A stretch of 64,000 bases of DNA from Catenuloplanes niger (GTDB taxonomy: Bacteria; Actinomycetota; Actinomycetes; Mycobacteriales; Micromonosporaceae), in NCBI RefSeq assembly GCF_031458255.1, contig NZ_JAVDYC010000001.1, positions 3,667,001 through 3,731,000 on the forward strand, read 5' to 3'. The notes under the pieces were generated by a model. It did no database searches. It saw nothing but the letters and a program-made list of their open reading frames with translations, and was not told the DNA's origin. The translations under genes and the position numbers were made by a program. Position 1 is the first letter of the stretch; every line of letters begins with the position of its first letter. Positions 55,960 through 64,000 of the stretch are shown here, one piece after another.

Positions 55960-58900
55960 GTGAGTCCTGCCGTGGGCGATTCGTTCGTGCACCTCCACGT
56001 GCACACGGAGTATTCGATGCTCGACGGAGCGGCCCGGCTGAAGGATCTCTTCAAGGAGGCGAAGCGGCTCGGCATGCCGGCCGTGGCGATCAGTGACCAC
56101 GGCAACATGCACGGGGCGTACGACTTCTACAAGCAGGCCAAGGCGGCGGAGATCACGCCGATCATCGGCGTCGAGGCGTACGTCGCGCCGGAGTCCCGCT
56201 TCCACAAACAGCGCGTGAAGTGGGGCCGGCCGGAGCAGAAGTCGGACGACGTCTCCGGTAACGGCGCGATCACGCACATGACCATGTGGGCGCAGTCCGC
56301 CGAGGGCCTGAAGAACCTCTTCAAGCTGAACTCGCGCGCGTCGTTCGAGGGCCACTACGTGAAGTGGCCGCGGATGGACATGGAGCTGATCTCCGAGCAC
56401 GCCAAGGGCATCATGGCGACCACCGGGTGCCCGTCCGGCGCGGTGCAGACCCGCCTTCGGCTGGGCCAGCCCGAGGAGGCGCTCAAGGTCGCCGGGCAGT
56501 ACCAGGACATCTTCGGGAAGGACAACTACTTCCTGGAGATCATGGACCACGGGCTGGAGATCGAGCGCCGGGTCCGGGACGGCCTGCTGGAGATCAGCCG
56601 GAAGCTGAACATCAAGCCGGTGGTCACCAACGACTCGCACTACACCTACGAGGAGCAGTCCGCCGCGCACGACGTGCTGCTCTGCGTGCAGACCGGCGCG
56701 AACGTGGACGACCCGAACCGGTTCCGGTTCGACGGCAACGGCTACTTCGTGAAGTCCGCGGACCAGATGCGCGCGATCGACTCCTCGGACGCCTGGCAGG
56801 AAGGCTGCCGGAACACGCTGCTGGTGGCCGAGAAGGTCGACACCACCGGCATGTTCACGTTCAAGAACCTGATGCCGCGTTTCCCGGTGCCGGAGGGGCA
56901 CACCGAGGAGTCCTACTTCCGGCAGGAGGCGTTCGAGGGCCTCAAGCGGCGCTTCCCGAACGGCATCCCGGAGACGCACGTCGCGCAGGCGGAGTACGAG
57001 CTCGGGATCATCATCCAGATGGGCTTCCCGTCCTACTTCCTGGTGGTCGCCGACTTCATCCAGTGGTCGAAGCGGAACGGCATCGCGGTCGGCCCGGGTC
57101 GTGGTTCGGCGGCCGGCTCGCTGGTGGCGTACGCACTGGGCATCACCGACCTCGACCCGCTGCCGCACGGACTGATCTTCGAGCGGTTCCTGAACCCGGA
57201 CCGCGTCTCGATGCCCGACGTCGACATCGACTTCGACGAGCGCCGGCGCGCCGAGGTGATCCGCTACGTGACGGACAAGTGGGGCGAGGACCGGGTCGCC
57301 CAGATCGCCACGTTCGGCACGATCAAGGCGAAGGCCGCGATCAAGGACTCCGCCCGCGTGCTCGGGTACCCGTACGCGGTCGGTGACCGGATCACCAAGG
57401 CCATGCCGCCGGCCGTGATGGGCAAGGACATCCCGCTCTCCGGCATCTTCGACCCGAACCACCCGCGCTACTCCGAGGCGACCGAGATCCGCGCGCTCTA
57501 CGAGGCGGAGCACGACGTCAAGAAGGTGATCGACACCGCGCGCGGCATCGAGGGCCTGATCCGGCAGACCGGCGTGCACGCCGCCGGCGTCATCATGTCC
57601 GCCGAGCCGATCATCGAGCACATCCCGCTGACGCGCCGGGACGCGGACGGCGCGATCATCACGCAGTTCGACTATCCGACCTGCGAGACGCTCGGCCTGC
57701 TGAAGATGGACTTCCTCGGCCTGCGGAACCTGACGATCATCGACGACGCGGTCAAGAACATCGAGATCAACCACGGCAAGAAGCTCGACCTGCTCGCGCT
57801 GGAGCTGGACGACAAGGCCACCTACGAGCTGCTGGCCCGCGGCGACACGCTCGGCGTGTTCCAGCTCGACGGCGGCCCGATGCGCTCGCTGCTGCGCCTG
57901 ATGAAGCCGGACAACTTCGAGGACATCTCCGCGGTGCTGGCGCTCTACCGGCCCGGCCCGATGGGTGCGGACTCGCACACCAACTACGCGCTCCGCAAGA
58001 ACGGCCTGCAGGACATCACCCCGATCCACCCTGAGCTGGAGGAGCCGCTCAAGGAGATCCTCGGCCCGACGCACGGCCTGATCGTCTACCAGGAGCAGGT
58101 GCAGCGCGCCGCGCAGAAGCTGGCCGGTTACTCGCTCGGCCAAGCCGACCTGCTGCGCCGCGCGATGGGCAAGAAGAAGAAGGAGGTGCTGGAGAAGGAG
58201 TTCGTCCCGTTCCGCGACGGCATGCGCGGCAACGGCTACTCCGACGAGGCCATCCAGAAGCTCTGGGACGTGCTCGTCCCGTTCGCGGACTACGCGTTCA
58301 ACAAGGCGCACACCGCCGGGTACGGCCTGGTCTCCTACTGGACCGGCTACCTGAAGGCGAACTACCCCGCGGAGTACATGGCCGGCCTGCTCACGTCCGT
58401 CGGCGACGACAAGGACAAGATGGCGCTCTACCTCGCGGAGTGCCGCCGGATGGGGATCAGCGTGCTCCCGCCGGACGTCAACGAGTCGGCCGGGCCGTTC
58501 ACACCGGTCGGCAAGGACATCCGGTTCGGCCTCGCCGCGGTCCGCAACGTCGGCACGAACGTGGTGGAGGCGATCCGCCGCTGCCGCGACGAGAAGGGCA
58601 AGTACACCGACTTCTACGACTTCCTGTCCAAGGTGGACGCGGTCGCCTGCAACAAGAAGACGATCGAGTCGCTGATCAAGGCCGGCGCGTTCGACTCGAT
58701 GGGGCACACCCGCAAGGGCCTGCTCGCCGTGCACGCGGAGGCGATCGACGCGTACTCCGGCGTCAAGAAGAACGAGGCGGTCGGCCAGTTCGACCTGTTC
58801 GGCGCCGGCTTCGGTGATGCCGCACCGTCCGCCACCGTCGCGATGCCGACGATCCCCGACACCGAGTGGGACAAGCGCGACAAGCTGGCGTTCGAGCGCG

Positions 58901-59499
58901 AGATGCTCGGCCTCTACGTCTCCGACCACCCGCTCTTCGGCCTCGAGCACGTCCTCCAGCAGCACGCCGACACCAGCATCGCCGCGCTCGCCGAGGAGGG
59001 CACCGTCCCGGACGGCGCCGTCGTCACACTGGCCGGCATCCTCTCCGGCGTCCAGCGCCGCGTCACCAAGCAGGGCAAGGCCTGGGCCTCCGCCACGCTG
59101 GAGGGCCTGGCCGGCGGCGTCGAGGCACTGTTCTTCCCGAACACCTACGAGCTGGTCGGCCAGTACATCGCCGAGGACGCGATCGTCGTCGTCAAGGGCC
59201 GGATCGACCGCCGCGACGACACCCCGCGCATCATGGCGATGGACATGATGATGCCCGACGTCACCGCCAACCCGGACGCCAAACCGGTCGTGCTCACCAT
59301 GCCGATCACCCGCTGCACGCCGCCGCTGGTCGAGCGCCTGAAGGAGGTGCTGATGCTGCACCCGGGCGACAACGAGATCCACGTCAAACTGGTCAACGGC
59401 GGCCGCACCACCGTCCTCCGCCTCGGCACCCGCGTCGCGCCGACGACCGCGCTGATGGGCGACCTGAAGAGCGTGCTCGGGCCTGCGGCCGTCGGATAG
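55960..59499 (+). CDS. dnaE: DNA polymerase III subunit alpha (DnaE1 type)
   Basis: The 1179-residue replicative polymerase. The PHP domain (about 1-290) keeps the metal-binding set [15 protein letters not shown] and [14 protein letters not shown], as in actinobacterial DnaE1 proteins whose PHP domain proofreads. The catalytic palm has [18 protein letters not shown] and [12 protein letters not shown], with catalytic Asp about 422 and 424, and the third Asp near [13 protein letters not shown]. Thumb, fingers and beta-clamp binding regions follow, then an OB domain (about 1020-1100) with [22 protein letters not shown]. The start is GTG at 55960, or GTG at 55972 four codons later. The dispersed repeat copy A starts 8 bp past the stop. 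Confidence 0.97.
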   Translation: MSPAVGDSFVHLHVHTEYSMLDGAARLKDLFKEAKRLGMPAVAISDHGNMHGAYDFYKQAKAAEITPIIGVEAYVAPESRFHKQRVKWGRPEQKSDDVSGNGAITHMTMWAQSAEGLKNLFKLNSRASFEGHYVKWPRMDMELISEHAKGIMATTGCPSGAVQTRLRLGQPEEALKVAGQYQDIFGKDNYFLEIMDHGLEIERRVRDGLLEISRKLNIKPVVTNDSHYTYEEQSAAHDVLLCVQTGANVDDPNRFRFDGNGYFVKSADQMRAIDSSDAWQEGCRNTLLVAEKVDTTGMFTFKNLMPRFPVPEGHTEESYFRQEAFEGLKRRFPNGIPETHVAQAEYELGIIIQMGFPSYFLVVADFIQWSKRNGIAVGPGRGSAAGSLVAYALGITDLDPLPHGLIFERFLNPDRVSMPDVDIDFDERRRAEVIRYVTDKWGEDRVAQIATFGTIKAKAAIKDSARVLGYPYAVGDRITKAMPPAVMGKDIPLSGIFDPNHPRYSEATEIRALYEAEHDVKKVIDTARGIEGLIRQTGVHAAGVIMSAEPIIEHIPLTRRDADGAIITQFDYPTCETLGLLKMDFLGLRNLTIIDDAVKNIEINHGKKLDLLALELDDKATYELLARGDTLGVFQLDGGPMRSLLRLMKPDNFEDISAVLALYRPGPMGADSHTNYALRKNGLQDITPIHPELEEPLKEILGPTHGLIVYQEQVQRAAQKLAGYSLGQADLLRRAMGKKKKEVLEKEFVPFRDGMRGNGYSDEAIQKLWDVLVPFADYAFNKAHTAGYGLVSYWTGYLKANYPAEYMAGLLTSVGDDKDKMALYLAECRRMGISVLPPDVNESAGPFTPVGKDIRFGLAAVRNVGTNVVEAIRRCRDEKGKYTDFYDFLSKVDAVACNKKTIESLIKAGAFDSMGHTRKGLLAVHAEAIDAYSGVKKNEAVGQFDLFGAGFGDAAPSATVAMPTIPDTEWDKRDKLAFEREMLGLYVSDHPLFGLEHVLQQHADTSIAALAEEGTVPDGAVVTLAGILSGVQRRVTKQGKAWASATLEGLAGGVEALFFPNTYELVGQYIAEDAIVVVKGRIDRRDDTPRIMAMDMMMPDVTANPDAKPVVLTMPITRCTPPLVERLKEVLMLHPGDNEIHVKLVNGGRTTVLRLGTRVAPTTALMGDLKSVLGPAAVG

Positions 59500-59506
59500 T
59501 TTCGGC

Positions 59507-59593
59507 TTTTCCCGCTTCCGGCGTGGCCGGTTCCCGCATGCTCCCGCGGGCACCGGTCGGCCGCGGGCGGCCTCCCTGCCGGTCCCGCGGTGG
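59507..59593 (+). repeat. dispersed intergenic element, copy A
   Basis: An 87-bp sequence aligned without gaps to 29794-29880. It starts 7 bp past the dnaE stop in the same orientation as dnaE. The core CCCGCATGCTCCCGCGGGC can fold as a hairpin. A 16-bp tandem array begins 8 bp after its end. Confidence 0.85.
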
Positions 59594-59600
59594 TTCCCCC

Positions 59601-59808
59601 AGCAGGTCCCCGGTCCGCCGAGTCACCGGCTCGGCAGGTCACCGGGCCGGCAGGTCACCGGCTCGACAGGTCACCGGGTCGGCAGGTCACCGGGCCGCCG
59701 GTCCGGCAGACAGGCAGGTCACCGGGTCGCCGGTCCGGCAGACAGGCAGGTCTGCGGGCCGGCGGGCCGGCAGACAGGCAGGTCTGCGGGCCGGCGGGCC
59801 GCACGTCG
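59601..59808. repeat. 16-bp tandem repeat array, 13 units
   Basis: From 59601 to 59808 the sequence follows a strict 16-bp register. Four well-matched units are GGCAGGTCACCGGGCC, GGCAGGTCACCGGCTC, GACAGGTCACCGGGTC and GGCAGGTCACCGGGCC (59633-59696). From 59697 on, two unit types alternate: GCCGGTCCGGCAGACA or GGCGGGCCGGCAGACA, and GGCAGGT-type units. This shows later duplication of 32-bp pairs. The period is not a multiple of three, so it is not a coding repeat. It lies between dnaE and the convergent double-HTH gene. There are no spacers, so it is not CRISPR. Confidence 0.9.
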
Positions 59809-59836
59809 GCGGGCGGGGTGCGTCCCCGGCGGCCGG

Positions 59837-60616
59837 TCAGCAGGCCGAGGTCCACCAGTCGATGACGGCCGGGAGCAGCGTGAAGAGCGCGGCCAGCAGC
59901 AGCCCGGCCAGGATGATCGGCAGCAACGCCGCGATCGGCGGCCCGGTGGCGACGATCGGCGCGGGTTGCGCCGGCGGCGTGCGGGCCGCCGGGATCTGCG
60001 GCGCGGCCGCGACCGGGACAGCGGCCGCGACCGGGACAGCGGCCGGGATCGCGACAGCGGCCGGCGTGGGTTGCGGGTCGGCCGTGGCGAGGGTGGATCG
60101 CCAGGCGTGCCAGCGTTCGTGCTCGTCGGCCGGGAGGTCGAGCGAGCCGAGGACGCGGTCGACGAAGTCGGCGGACGGGACGCGCGCGGCGTTGAGGGCG
60201 GCGCTGACCGTGCTGGGTGAGTAGTTGGCGCGGGCGGCGATCGCCCGCTGGGTGCCGCGGCGCCGGATCAGCTCGCGCAGCCGCAGGTTGAAGTCGGTGG
60301 GGGTGACGGGCGCGGCCTCGGGATCGTCCACCGTGGTCGACGCCCGCTGCCGGGTCAGCGCGTCACGGGCCTGTTCCCACGCGCGGCGGAGGGCCGGCTC
60401 GTCCGCGCCGCAGGCGGTGCCGTAGGCGCGGGTCACCTGCCAGGTGGGCAGCGCGTCGCCGGATGCGGCGCGGCTGAAGACCGAGGCGGAGTAGCCGCCG
60501 GCGCGCTCGAGCTCGGGGTAGGTCTTGCCGGACGCGCTCCGCAGCCGGCGCAGGTGCTCGGCCAGCGCGGCCAGCTCCCGTACCCCCGTGGTGATCGTCT
60601 TCTCCGGCCGTCCCAT
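59837..60616 (-). CDS. double XRE-type HTH protein with C-terminal membrane anchor
   Basis: A 259-residue protein. A first XRE-like HTH (about 15-75) has LAEHLRRLRSASGKTYPELERAGGYSASVFSRAASGD. A second HTH (about 108-170) has LRELIRRRGTQRAIAARANYSPSTVSAALNAARVPS. A Pro/Ala/Val linker with a short AAVPVAAAVPVAAA repeat leads to one membrane helix (about 228-250: ALLPIILAGLLLAALFTLLPAV) near the C-terminus, which ends SAC. It is probably membrane-tethered with both DNA-binding units in the cytoplasm. Targets and signal are unknown. It converges on dnaE across the tandem array and is followed upstream by a two-component system on the same strand, 41 bp away. Confidence 0.85.
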   Translation of the reverse strand: MGRPEKTITTGVRELAALAEHLRRLRSASGKTYPELERAGGYSASVFSRAASGDALPTWQVTRAYGTACGADEPALRRAWEQARDALTRQRASTTVDDPEAAPVTPTDFNLRLRELIRRRGTQRAIAARANYSPSTVSAALNAARVPSADFVDRVLGSLDLPADEHERWHAWRSTLATADPQPTPAAVAIPAAVPVAAAVPVAAAPQIPAARTPPAQPAPIVATGPPIAALLPIILAGLLLAALFTLLPAVIDWWTSAC

Positions 60617-60656
60617 CGCGGTTGAAATTACCGCAAAGCGGGCACCGGGAGGCCAG

Positions 60657-61337
60657 TTACACCAGACCCGCGTCGTGGACCAGGATGGCGATCTGGACGC
60701 GGTTGTTCAGGTCCAGCTTGGTCAGCAGGCGGGAGACGTGCGCCTTGACGGTGGCGACGCTCATGAACAGCTCGCCGGCGATCTCCGCGTTGGACTTGCC
60801 CTGGCCGACCGCGATCGCGACCTCGCGCTCCCGTTCGCTGAGCGTGCCGAGCAACTCCAGCGGCCGGTTGCGGGCCGGGCCGGGCGCGGGCGCGGCGACG
60901 TGCGCGATCAGCTGACGGGTGACCGTCGGGGACAGCGTGGCCTCGCCGGACGCGACGCGCCGGACCGCGTGGATGATCTCCGTGGGCGGCGTGTCCTTCA
61001 GCAGGAAGCCGCTGGCGCCGGCCCGCAGCGCGCGCAGCACGTACTCGTCCAGGTCGAACGTGGTCAGCACGATCACCTCGGGCGCGTCCGGGCGGGTGCG
61101 GACCGCCTCCGTCGCGGCCAGGCCGTCCACCTTCGGCATCCGGATGTCCATCAGCACCACGTCCGGGCGGTACGCGTCGATCGCGGCGGCCACCTCGGCG
61201 CCGTCCGCGGCCTCACCGACCACGGTGATCTCCGGTGCGGCGCCGAGGATCATCGAGAGCCCGGTCCGGACCAGCGCGTCGTCGTCGACGATCAGCACGC
61301 GTACCGGCGGGGTCAGGTCTTCGGCCACGGCAGCCAT
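60657..61337 (-). CDS. NarL/LuxR-family response regulator (LiaR/DesR-like)
   Basis: A 226-residue regulator. The receiver (about 12-130) has VLIVDDDALVRTGLS, phospho-Asp in VVLMDIRMPKVDG, Thr in VIVLTTFDLDEYV and Lys in GFLLKDTPPTEI. The LuxR-type HTH (about 158-220) has LSEREREVAIAVGQGKSNAEIAGELFMSVATVKAHVSRLLTKL. It overlaps the kinase end by 25 bp. A perfect inverted repeat in the divergent region between the kinase and an ABC transporter is a likely target. Confidence 0.95.
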   Translation of the reverse strand: MAAVAEDLTPPVRVLIVDDDALVRTGLSMILGAAPEITVVGEAADGAEVAAAIDAYRPDVVLMDIRMPKVDGLAATEAVRTRPDAPEVIVLTTFDLDEYVLRALRAGASGFLLKDTPPTEIIHAVRRVASGEATLSPTVTRQLIAHVAAPAPGPARNRPLELLGTLSEREREVAIAVGQGKSNAEIAGELFMSVATVKAHVSRLLTKLDLNNRVQIAILVHDAGLV

Positions 61338-62539
61338 GCCTCCAGCGTGAAGCCACCGCCGGGCTCGCGGCGATGATCGAGTCGTCCACCGGCCAGTGTG
61401 GCACGCTCGGTCAGCCCGACCAGCCCGGTACCGGCACCGGGCAGCACCGGCGCACCGACCGCGAGCGGCCCGGGGTTGCGGACCCGGATCGTCAGGCCGG
61501 CTCCGGGCGCGCCCGCGACCGACACCGTGACCAGCGCGCCCGGCGCGTGCTTGCGGGCGTTCGTCAAACCCTCCTGGACCATCCGGTACGCCGTGCGCCC
61601 CACCACGTCCGGCGGGTTCTCCGCGCCGTCCGGCAACTCCAGCGTCACCCGGGTGCCGGCCGCACGCGACTCCTCGACCAGCGCGGTCAGGTCCGCCAGC
61701 GTCGGCTGTGGCCGCTCCGGGTCGCCGGCGGCCGTGGGCTCGCGCAGCACGCCGATCACCTCGCGCAGGTCCTGCAGCGCCTGGTGCGCGCTGGCCCGGA
61801 TCACGCCCGCGGCCTTGGCCACCTCGGCGGCCGGCGCGTCCGGCCGGATCTCCAGCGCGCCCGCATGCAGGCTGAGCAGCGAGATCCGGTGCGCCAGGAC
61901 GTCGTGCATCTCGCGCGCGATCCGGGTCCGTTCCAGCTGCCGGGCCTGGGCCACGCGCAGCTGCTGCTCGGCCTCGGCGCGCTCGGCCCGGTCGCGCAGC
62001 GAGCGGAGCAGCTGCCGGCGGGACCGGATCAGCGAACCCCAGAGCAGGTTGATCGACGCCAGGACCGCGGTCCAGGCGATGGTCGCCCAGTAGCCGACCG
62101 CCGGGTCGGGCCGCACCGCCGCGTAGATGAGCGTGGGCGCCACGTTGAGCGCGGTCAGCGCGGCCGCGACCGGGAAACGACGGTGTACGGCCAGGTTGAA
62201 CAGGATGATCAGCGTGGCGCCGCCGCTGGCCGCCGAGAAGACGCCGAACAGCACGCCGATCAGGGCCAGCGAGACCGGGCGGCGACGACGCCACCAGAGC
62301 CCGACGCAGAGAACCAGGCTGAGCGCGAGATCCACCCAGAGCAGCCAGGCCGGGCCGCGGCGGATGCCGTCCGCACCCCAGCCGTAGAACTCCTGCGCGG
62401 TCACCAGGACCGCGAACGCGATCGCGAGGACGAAGGTGAGCGAGTCGACCACCCAGTCGCGGGTGGTCCGCGGGCGGACCGGTTCGTCCTCGTCCAGCGA
62501 GTCCAGCGCGCCGCCCAGGGCACCCAGGATCGAGGTCAT
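61313..62539 (-). CDS. NarL-partner sensor histidine kinase (HisKA_3)
   Basis: A 408-residue kinase with a membrane part of about five helices (about 30-170) and no large extracytoplasmic domain. The HisKA_3 dimerisation segment has RIAREMHDVLAHRISLLSLHAGAL with the phospho-His in MHDVLAH. The HATPase_c domain ends GTGLVGLTERATLAGGRLDHRREPGGGF. Such short-sensor kinases usually detect membrane disturbance or antibiotics. The ATG at 62539 is preferred. It is divergent from an ABC transporter, as in BceRS/LiaRS-like modules. Confidence 0.93.
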   Translation of the reverse strand: MTSILGALGGALDSLDEDEPVRPRTTRDWVVDSLTFVLAIAFAVLVTAQEFYGWGADGIRRGPAWLLWVDLALSLVLCVGLWWRRRRPVSLALIGVLFGVFSAASGGATLIILFNLAVHRRFPVAAALTALNVAPTLIYAAVRPDPAVGYWATIAWTAVLASINLLWGSLIRSRRQLLRSLRDRAERAEAEQQLRVAQARQLERTRIAREMHDVLAHRISLLSLHAGALEIRPDAPAAEVAKAAGVIRASAHQALQDLREVIGVLREPTAAGDPERPQPTLADLTALVEESRAAGTRVTLELPDGAENPPDVVGRTAYRMVQEGLTNARKHAPGALVTVSVAGAPGAGLTIRVRNPGPLAVGAPVLPGAGTGLVGLTERATLAGGRLDHRREPGGGFTLEAWLPWPKT

Positions 62540-62578
62540 GACGCCCAGGTTACGGACCGTCACGGATCATCGGTACCG

Positions 62579-62609
62579 ACCAAAGTCGACGCGGGAACGC
62601 GACTTTGGT
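62579..62609. promoter_or_regulatory. perfect inverted repeat in the divergent kinase/ABC region
   Basis: ACCAAAGTCG (62579-62588) and CGACTTTGGT (62600-62609) are exact inverse copies 11 bp apart. It lies 40 bp from the kinase ATG and 56 bp from the transporter ATG, so it is a good candidate operator for the NarL-type regulator acting on both promoters. Confidence 0.8.
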
Positions 62610-62664
62610 GACAGCGACGTCAACCGCGGACCGACGCGGGCGACCGGGTGGCTCGGCCAGGCTG

Positions 62665-63585
62665 ATGGACATGATTACGGCTGACCACCTGACGAAACGG
62701 TACGGCGCGCACACCGCCGTCGACGATGTCTCGTTCACCTGCGAGCCCGGCACGGTCACCGGCTTCCTCGGCCCGAACGGCGCGGGCAAGTCCACCACCA
62801 TGCGCATGATCTGCGGGCTCACCGCGCCCTCGGCGGGCAGCGCGACCGTGGCGGGCGTGCCGTTCCGGCGCCTCGACAACCCGGGCCGCCGGATCGGCGT
62901 GCTGCTGGACGCGTCCGCGCAGCACGGTGGCCGTACCGGCCGGGAGGTGTTGTCGCTGTCCGCGATGACCATGGGCGTGCCCCGGTCCCGCGTCTCCGCC
63001 GTGCTCGACCTGGTCGGGCTGGACGGCAAGGCCGCGCGCAAGCGGGTACGCCAGTACTCGCTCGGCATGCGGCAGCGGCTCGGCCTGGCCCACGCGCTGC
63101 TCGGCGAGCCCGGCATCCTGATCCTCGACGAGCCGGCGAACGGGCTCGACCCGGAGGGCATCTTCTGGATGCGCGGCCTGCTGCGCGACTTCGCCGACCG
63201 GGGCGGCACCGTGCTGCTCTCCTCGCACCTGCTGCGCGAGGTCGACGCGGTCGCGGACCGGCTCGTGATGATCGGCGGCGGCCGGATCGTGGCGCAGGGC
63301 GACAAGGCCGAACTGCTGGCCGGCGGCGGGACGCTCGTCCGCGCGGTCGACCCGGCCGCGCTGGCCACGGCGCTGGACCGGGCCGGGCTGTCCCACACCC
63401 GCACGCAGGACGGCGCGCTGCTGGTCAGCGCGGAGCCGGGCGCGATCGGGTGGGCCGCGGCCGAGAACAACGTGGTGCTGCTCGAACTCCGGCCCGCCGA
63501 CGGTGGCGGCCTGGAGCAGATGTTCCTGAGCCTGACGGCCGCACCGGCCGCCACGGGCGACGCTGTCAAGGAGGGCGCGCGATGA
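62665..63585 (+). CDS. ABC transporter ATP-binding protein
   Basis: A 306-residue ATPase of the multidrug/antibiotic export (DrrA/YxlF) type. Walker A is GFLGPNGAGKSTTMRMICGL, the ABC signature YSLGMRQRLGLAHAL, Walker B GILILDEPANGLDPEG, and the switch His is in LLSSHLLREV. The C-terminal part (about 215-306) is a regulatory extension. The start is ATG at 62665 (MDMITADHL) or ATG at 62671. It is coupled by a 4-bp overlap to the permease and sits divergent from the two-component system, a module that usually responds to membrane-active compounds. Confidence 0.95.
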   Translation: MDMITADHLTKRYGAHTAVDDVSFTCEPGTVTGFLGPNGAGKSTTMRMICGLTAPSAGSATVAGVPFRRLDNPGRRIGVLLDASAQHGGRTGREVLSLSAMTMGVPRSRVSAVLDLVGLDGKAARKRVRQYSLGMRQRLGLAHALLGEPGILILDEPANGLDPEGIFWMRGLLRDFADRGGTVLLSSHLLREVDAVADRLVMIGGGRIVAQGDKAELLAGGGTLVRAVDPAALATALDRAGLSHTRTQDGALLVSAEPGAIGWAAAENNVVLLELRPADGGGLEQMFLSLTAAPAATGDAVKEGAR

Positions 63586-64000
63586 CCGGGACCGTGGAGC
63601 TGGAGAGGCCGACCACGATGCCGGCCACACACGGGGACCGCGGCCACCGGCGGGTCTCGCTGCTCACGCTGACCGGCGTGGAGCTGCGCAAGCTCGCGGA
63701 CACCCGGGCCGGCCTCTGGCTGCTGATCGTGATCGCGCTCGGCGTGATCCTGACGCACGTGGTCATGTTGGCCACCGAGGAACCGCGAAGCACCGCGAAC
63801 TTCGCCGCGCTGATGGGCTTCGCGCAGATCCCGGTCAGCATCCTGCTGCCGGTGCTGGGCATCCTGGCGATGACCGGCGAATGGTCCCAGCGGACCGCGC
63901 TGACCACGTTCGCGCTGGTCCCGGCGCGCGGCCGGGTGATCGCCGCGAAGCTGCTGGCCGCGGTCGTGATCGCGCTGCTCACCACGGCGGTGACCGCGGG
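63582..64000 (+). CDS. ABC-2 type transporter permease, truncated by window end
   Basis: The first about 139 residues of the partner permease, beginning MTGTVELERPTTM. After a hydrophilic start come VSLLTLTGVELRKLADTRAG, then helices around LWLLIVIALGVILTHVVML and IPVSILLPVLGILAMTGEW. SQRTALTTFALVPARGRVIAAK is the characteristic loop of ABC-2 permeases. The ATG overlaps the ATPase stop (ATGA). The gene continues beyond 64000. Confidence 0.9.
   Translation, partial: MTGTVELERPTTMPATHGDRGHRRVSLLTLTGVELRKLADTRAGLWLLIVIALGVILTHVVMLATEEPRSTANFAALMGFAQIPVSILLPVLGILAMTGEWSQRTALTTFALVPARGRVIAAKLLAAVVIALLTTAVTA

Noticed and set aside
55912-59553. Very long antisense open frame (about 1200 codons) across dnaE
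   Set aside because: Its peptide is Arg/Asp/His/Val-rich with no domain and lies wholly over a recognised polymerase. High third-position GC keeps antisense frames open.
59601-59808. Possible CRISPR array
   Set aside because: Units of 16 bp are directly adjacent with no spacers, repeats are short and imperfect, and no cas gene is near. It is a tandem array.

Overview
The window is about 64 kb of very GC-rich DNA with GTG and TTG starts, short operons and strong third-position GC bias. It is chromosomal DNA of an actinomycete. The gene set points to Micromonosporaceae or a close relative: a GH9 cellulase under a CebR-type box, many actinobacterial two-component systems, TB9.4-like DUF3107 and DUF3152 proteins, and a DnaE1-type polymerase. 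The family assignment is inference; the phylum is secure. I found no rRNA or tRNA gene, CRISPR array, integrase, transposase or prophage gene, and read the window as core plus strain-variable chromosome rather than an island.

Layout. 0-8.5 kb: proB-proA with a PLP decarboxylase-like gene, an alkyltransferase-like repair protein, a GPH-family sugar symporter, a gamma-glutamyltransferase-family enzyme, a gap without genes, and a prenyltransferase/squalene-oxidase-repeat protein. 8.6-17.8 kb: moeZ, DUF3152 protein, large disordered protein, TetR regulator, DUF3107 protein, ferritin-like protein, DEAD-box helicase. As I recall it, this order matches the Rv3206c-Rv3211 region of Mycobacterium tuberculosis. 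18-24.4 kb: a polysaccharide deacetylase, a membrane protein built of three copies of an unrecognised Cys-bounded module, DUF2470, a methyltransferase, a copZ-like pair behind a CsoR-like operator, and an NlpC/P60 hydrolase. 24.4-33.1 kb: RecQ with a phosphoribosyltransferase tail, a glycerophosphodiesterase, a Trk/Ktr potassium pair, an MFS-spermidine-synthase-like protein, a secreted M15-like protein and a VOC protein.

33.1-37.2 kb is a tightly coupled signalling operon (PP2C phosphatase, CHASE3 histidine kinase, single-domain receiver, inositol-phosphatase-like enzyme). 37.3-47.2 kb holds a small zinc-ribbon protein, the GH9 cellulase, a MocR regulator head-to-head with an EamA exporter, a TPR protein, a GAF-PAS protein with degenerate GGDEF, and a TetR/MFS drug-efflux pair with clear operators. 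47.2-55.9 kb holds a stand-alone LigD polymerase, a STAS-ATPase fusion, and a lipoprotein/two-component/glycosyltransferase locus. 56-64 kb holds dnaE, a 16-bp tandem array, a membrane-anchored double-HTH protein, and a NarL-type two-component system divergent from an ABC transporter that runs off the window.

Three classes of non-coding repeat stand out. One is an 87-bp intergenic element found downstream of three genes, always in the same orientation relative to the gene it follows. The second is a pair of CCCTGYATCGA-ended inverted-repeat elements that resemble miniature mobile or REP-like sequences. The third is a 13-unit array of 16-bp repeats after dnaE. Five palindromic operators can be tied to adjacent genes or known regulators.
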